From positions 1 through 7,080 of the forward strand of contig LFTM01000117.1 in the NCBI GenBank assembly GCA_001513505.1: 7,080 bases of DNA, written 5' to 3'. The notes below the pieces were generated by a model. That model saw nothing but the letters and a program-made list of their open reading frames with translations. It was not told where the DNA came from and ran no database searches. The stretch is from Clostridiales bacterium DTU092. GTDB taxonomy: Bacteria; Bacillota; Clostridia; Caldicoprobacterales; Caldicoprobacteraceae. This document shows, in pieces, positions 5,210 to 7,080 of this stretch (position 1 is its first letter; every line of letters begins with the position of its first letter). The position numbers and the translations under genes were made by a program.

Positions 5210-6157
5210 ATGCAATACAACCAGCTAGGAAACACTGATATATTCGTATCAAAACTATGCTTTGGTTCTCTGCCGTTAGGACCTCTGCAAAAAAATATTG
5301 CCCTTAAAGATGGTGTCGCCGTAATTGAAAAAGCTATAGAGTTGGGTGTGAACTTTATAGATACGGCAGATCTTTATGGCACATATCCCTATATTAAAGA
5401 AGTGTTGAAAACCCATAAAGATCTTGTAGTTGCAACGAAATCCTATGCTTATGACACCGAAACCGCCAAACAGACGTTGGAACGGGCTTTGCATCAAACC
5501 GGACGTGAATACATCGATATTTTCCTCCTTCACGAGCAGGAAGGGCCCCTTACGCTGAAAGGCCATAGGGAAGCCCTTGAATATTTTATAGCGAAAAAAC
5601 ATGATGGAATTATCCGCGCTGTAGGTATCTCTACACATCATGTAACGGCAGTAAAGGCTGCTGCTTTAATGAAGGAAATAGATGTAATCCATCCGATACT
5701 AAACTATAAAGGGTTGGGTATTGTTGATGGCAGCCGTCAGGAAATGGAACAGGCAATAAAACTGGCCTATGAATGCGGTAAAGGCATTTACATTATGAAG
5801 GCTTTGGGAGGTGGCCATTTAATCACCGATATACAGCAAGCCTTCAGATATATCCTGGATTTTCCCTATGCTCATTCCATTGCCGTGGGTATGCAAAGGG
5901 TTGAAGAGGTATGTGCCAATATTAGTTTTTTTGAAAGCGGGACCATACCGAATAATTTGCAATCGGCCTTGGAATCCTATGAAAGAAAATTATTTATACA
6001 CGATTGGTGTGTTGGTTGCGGGAAATGTGTCGACAGGTGTTCCCAGAATGCGTTAAGAATAGACAGCGATGGAAAGGCGTATGTTTTGCATGAAAAATGT
6101 TTGCTATGTGGTTATTGTGGTTCGGTATGCGACCATCTGGCTATTAAAGTTATTTGA
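5210..6157 (+). CDS. Aldo/keto reductase with C-terminal two-[4Fe-4S] ferredoxin domain
   Basis: This 315-residue protein has an aldo/keto reductase TIM barrel (about 1-235) followed by a ferredoxin-like domain (about 260-315). The catalytic tetrad is intact by position: D51 (F-I-D-T-A-D), Y56 (D-L-Y-G-T), K77 (A-T-K-S) and H108 (L-L-H-E-Q). The C-terminus has two CX2CX2CX3C motifs: C267, C270, C273, C277 and C297, C300, C303, C307, which should bind two 4Fe-4S clusters. The architecture matches the 'predicted oxidoreductase of the aldo/keto reductase family' with ferredoxin tail (COG1453-like) common in anaerobes. Substrate is unknown. The clusters suggest electron exchange with ferredoxin or another Fe-S partner besides or instead of NAD(P)H. 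The ATG at 5210 has TGAGGT (5195-5200) upstream; the gene lies 16 nt after ireB and 21 nt before ruvX, so it is co-transcribed with both. The usual Pro after the fourth Cys is Ser278 and Asp308 here. Confidence 0.9.
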   Translation: MQYNQLGNTDIFVSKLCFGSLPLGPLQKNIALKDGVAVIEKAIELGVNFIDTADLYGTYPYIKEVLKTHKDLVVATKSYAYDTETAKQTLERALHQTGREYIDIFLLHEQEGPLTLKGHREALEYFIAKKHDGIIRAVGISTHHVTAVKAAALMKEIDVIHPILNYKGLGIVDGSRQEMEQAIKLAYECGKGIYIMKALGGGHLITDIQQAFRYILDFPYAHSIAVGMQRVEEVCANISFFESGTIPNNLQSALESYERKLFIHDWCVGCGKCVDRCSQNALRIDSDGKAYVLHEKCLLCGYCGSVCDHLAIKVI

Positions 6158-6178
6158 CTTTTCAGGGAGGAAATTTTT

Positions 6179-6607
6179 GTGAGAATTATTGGGTTGGACA
6201 TCGGTGACAAGCGCATTGGAGTTGCTATCAGCGATCATATGGGATGGACCGCGCAAGGCCTTGAAACTATTGAGAATACCGGCAAAAATGCTGTACACGC
6301 AAAGCTGCAAAGAATAATTGATGAGTATAAACCCGATAAAATCATTATCGGCCTCCCTCTGAATATGAATGGTTCTGAAGGATACAGAGCAGAGCTTGTA
6401 AAAAAGTTTGGTGAAGATATAAAGACTTTTTATCCGGGAGAAATTATATACTGGGATGAAAGGCTTACTACCGTATCAGCCCATCGCGCTATGATTGATG
6501 GTGGTGTGCGGAGAAAAAAAAGAAAACAAAAGGTGGATCAGATTGCAGCCATTTTAATTCTTCAGAACTATTTAGATTACTATAATAATCTAAGGAAAGA
6601 AGGTTAA
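6179..6607 (+). CDS. ruvX: RuvX/YqgF family nuclease (putative pre-16S rRNA nuclease / Holliday junction resolvase)
   Basis: The 142-residue protein begins with GTG at 6179 after an AGGGAGG site at 6164-6170 (8-nt spacing). The RNase H-like fold is marked by L-D-I-G-D-K-R-I-G-V-A at 6-16, I-I-I-G-L-P-L-N-M-N-G-S at 55-66, W-D-E-R-L-T-T at 92-98 and K-V-D-Q-I-A-A at 118-124. The predicted metal-binding acidic residues D7, E94 and D120 are all present. E. coli YqgF has been linked to 5' processing of 16S rRNA, and relatives to resolution of Holliday junctions; which applies here cannot be told. The homologue yrrK follows yrzL (ireB) directly in B. subtilis; here the reductase gene lies between them. 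The gap to the next gene is 5 nt, and that gene's ribosome binding site lies within the end of ruvX, so translational coupling is likely. Confidence 0.93.
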   Translation: MRIIGLDIGDKRIGVAISDHMGWTAQGLETIENTGKNAVHAKLQRIIDEYKPDKIIIGLPLNMNGSEGYRAELVKKFGEDIKTFYPGEIIYWDERLTTVSAHRAMIDGGVRRKKRKQKVDQIAAILILQNYLDYYNNLRKEG

Positions 6608-6612
6608 TATTT

Positions 6613-6906
6613 ATGGAAACACAAAGCAATGTCCTGGAACTTATTGATGAGAACGGTACAGTTACAAGGTTTGAGCATCTTCTCACACTCGATTATGATG
6701 GCAGTGAATACATTGTAATTACACCTTTGGAGCCTATAGATGGGATTGAAGAGGATGCAGTTGTTATTCTTCGTCTGGAACAGGATGAAAATGGAGATGA
6801 TATATTTGTTCCCATTGAGGACGAAGAGGAACTCCATGAGGTATTCGACGCGTTTGTACAAATTGTAGACCAGGAAATGGATGAAGAAGACGACGACGAA
6901 TACTAA
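6613..6906 (+). CDS. DUF1292 family acidic protein (YrzB-like)
   Basis: The 97-residue protein begins with ATG at 6613; its AGAAGG site (6598-6603) overlaps the end of ruvX. It is strongly acidic, with a tail of Glu/Asp (D-Q-E-M-D-E-E-D-D-D-E). The core pattern I-x-L-x-D-E-x-G (here L-E-L-I-D-E-N-G), then F-E-H-L-L-T-L-D-Y-D-G-S-E-Y-I-V-I-T-P-L and VVILRLEQDENGDDIFVPIE, is that of DUF1292, a Firmicutes family without known function. The position after ruvX matches B. subtilis yrzB, which supports the call. No membrane segment or signal peptide is seen. It is the last gene before the strong terminator. The family is secure; a function should not be inferred from neighbourhood alone. Confidence 0.9.
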   Translation: METQSNVLELIDENGTVTRFEHLLTLDYDGSEYIVITPLEPIDGIEEDAVVILRLEQDENGDDIFVPIEDEEELHEVFDAFVQIVDQEMDEEDDDEY

Positions 6907-6962
6907 AACTGATTCAGCCATGGCAAAGCGATATAATAAGCTAAAAAAATATTATCGTATTC

Positions 6963-6990
6963 GAAAGCGCAATATGCGCTTTCTTTTTTT
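6963..6990 (+). terminator. Intrinsic terminator ending the ireB-DUF1292 cluster
   Basis: GAAAGCGCA (6963-6971) and TGCGCTTTC (6975-6983) form a perfect 9-bp stem with a 3-nt loop, directly followed by seven T (6984-6990). It lies 56 nt after the DUF1292 stop and closes the only transcript visible in this part. Confidence 0.93.
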
Positions 6991-7080
6991 ATATAATTTT
7001 CCAATAATTTTAATATTTATTGAAAATTGCAATATTAAATGCAACACTTTTTTAAGGAAAAGTATGATATAGATATCCAA
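6991..7080. other. AT-rich end of window with inverted repeats
   Basis: No gene is visible. Two weak inverted repeats occur: CAATAA/TTATTG (7002-7007/7017-7022, with T and A runs outside) and TTGCA/TGCAA (7027-7031/7040-7044). A TATGAT at 7063-7068 could be a -10 box but has no good -35 partner. This is probably the upstream region of a gene beyond the window. Confidence 0.3.

Noticed and set aside
5276..5641. - strand 121-residue frame inside the reductase gene
   Set aside because: It lies wholly within a clear gene on the + strand and has no ribosome binding site or family resemblance.
6881..7072. + strand 63-residue frame over the DUF1292 end and terminator
   Set aside because: It reads through the terminator hairpin and begins in the acidic tail codons of DUF1292; Lys/Asn/Ile-rich shadow.

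Overview
The window looks like chromosomal DNA from a low-GC Gram-positive anaerobe of the class Clostridia. The evidence is the T-box-controlled alaS, the gene order around it (an AI-2E-type membrane protein, alaS, ireB, ruvX, a DUF1292 gene, matching yrrI-alaS-yrzL-yrrK-yrzB of Bacillus subtilis), strong GGAGG-type ribosome binding sites, and a ferredoxin-type aldo/keto reductase typical of anaerobes. The genus cannot be fixed from sequence alone. All recognised genes are on the + strand.

Layout. 2-253 is the 3' end of a PRC-barrel gene. 271-450 is a small YtxH-like membrane protein. A long hairpin at 451-485 separates these two from an AI-2E family transporter gene (513-1553). 1554-1845 has no gene. 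It carries direct repeats and a GC-richer, imperfectly palindromic element of about 95 bp. A consensus promoter (1846-1874) drives an alanine T-box leader (about 1900-2140) and alaS (2170-4812). A 117-nt gap with two possible promoters leads to a tight cluster: ireB (4930-5193), an aldo/keto reductase with two 4Fe-4S motifs (5210-6157), ruvX (6179-6607) and a DUF1292 gene (6613-6906). A strong intrinsic terminator at 6963-6990 ends the cluster. The last 90 bases are AT-rich and non-coding as far as visible.

How it works together. AlaRS output is set by uncharged tRNA-Ala: the specifier codon is GCA, and the T-box bulge UGGU matches the ACCA end of tRNA-Ala. The downstream cluster can be reached by read-through from alaS, since no terminator is visible between them, or from its own promoters. 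IreB is a small substrate of PASTA-domain Ser/Thr kinases, RuvX is a nuclease of RNA/DNA maintenance, and DUF1292 is uncharacterised. The reductase is an addition within an otherwise conserved gene string.

Most of the window is conserved housekeeping DNA. I see no convincing undescribed system. The most unusual items are the palindromic element with its split repeats at 1572-1817 and the Fe-S aldo/keto reductase placed between ireB and ruvX.
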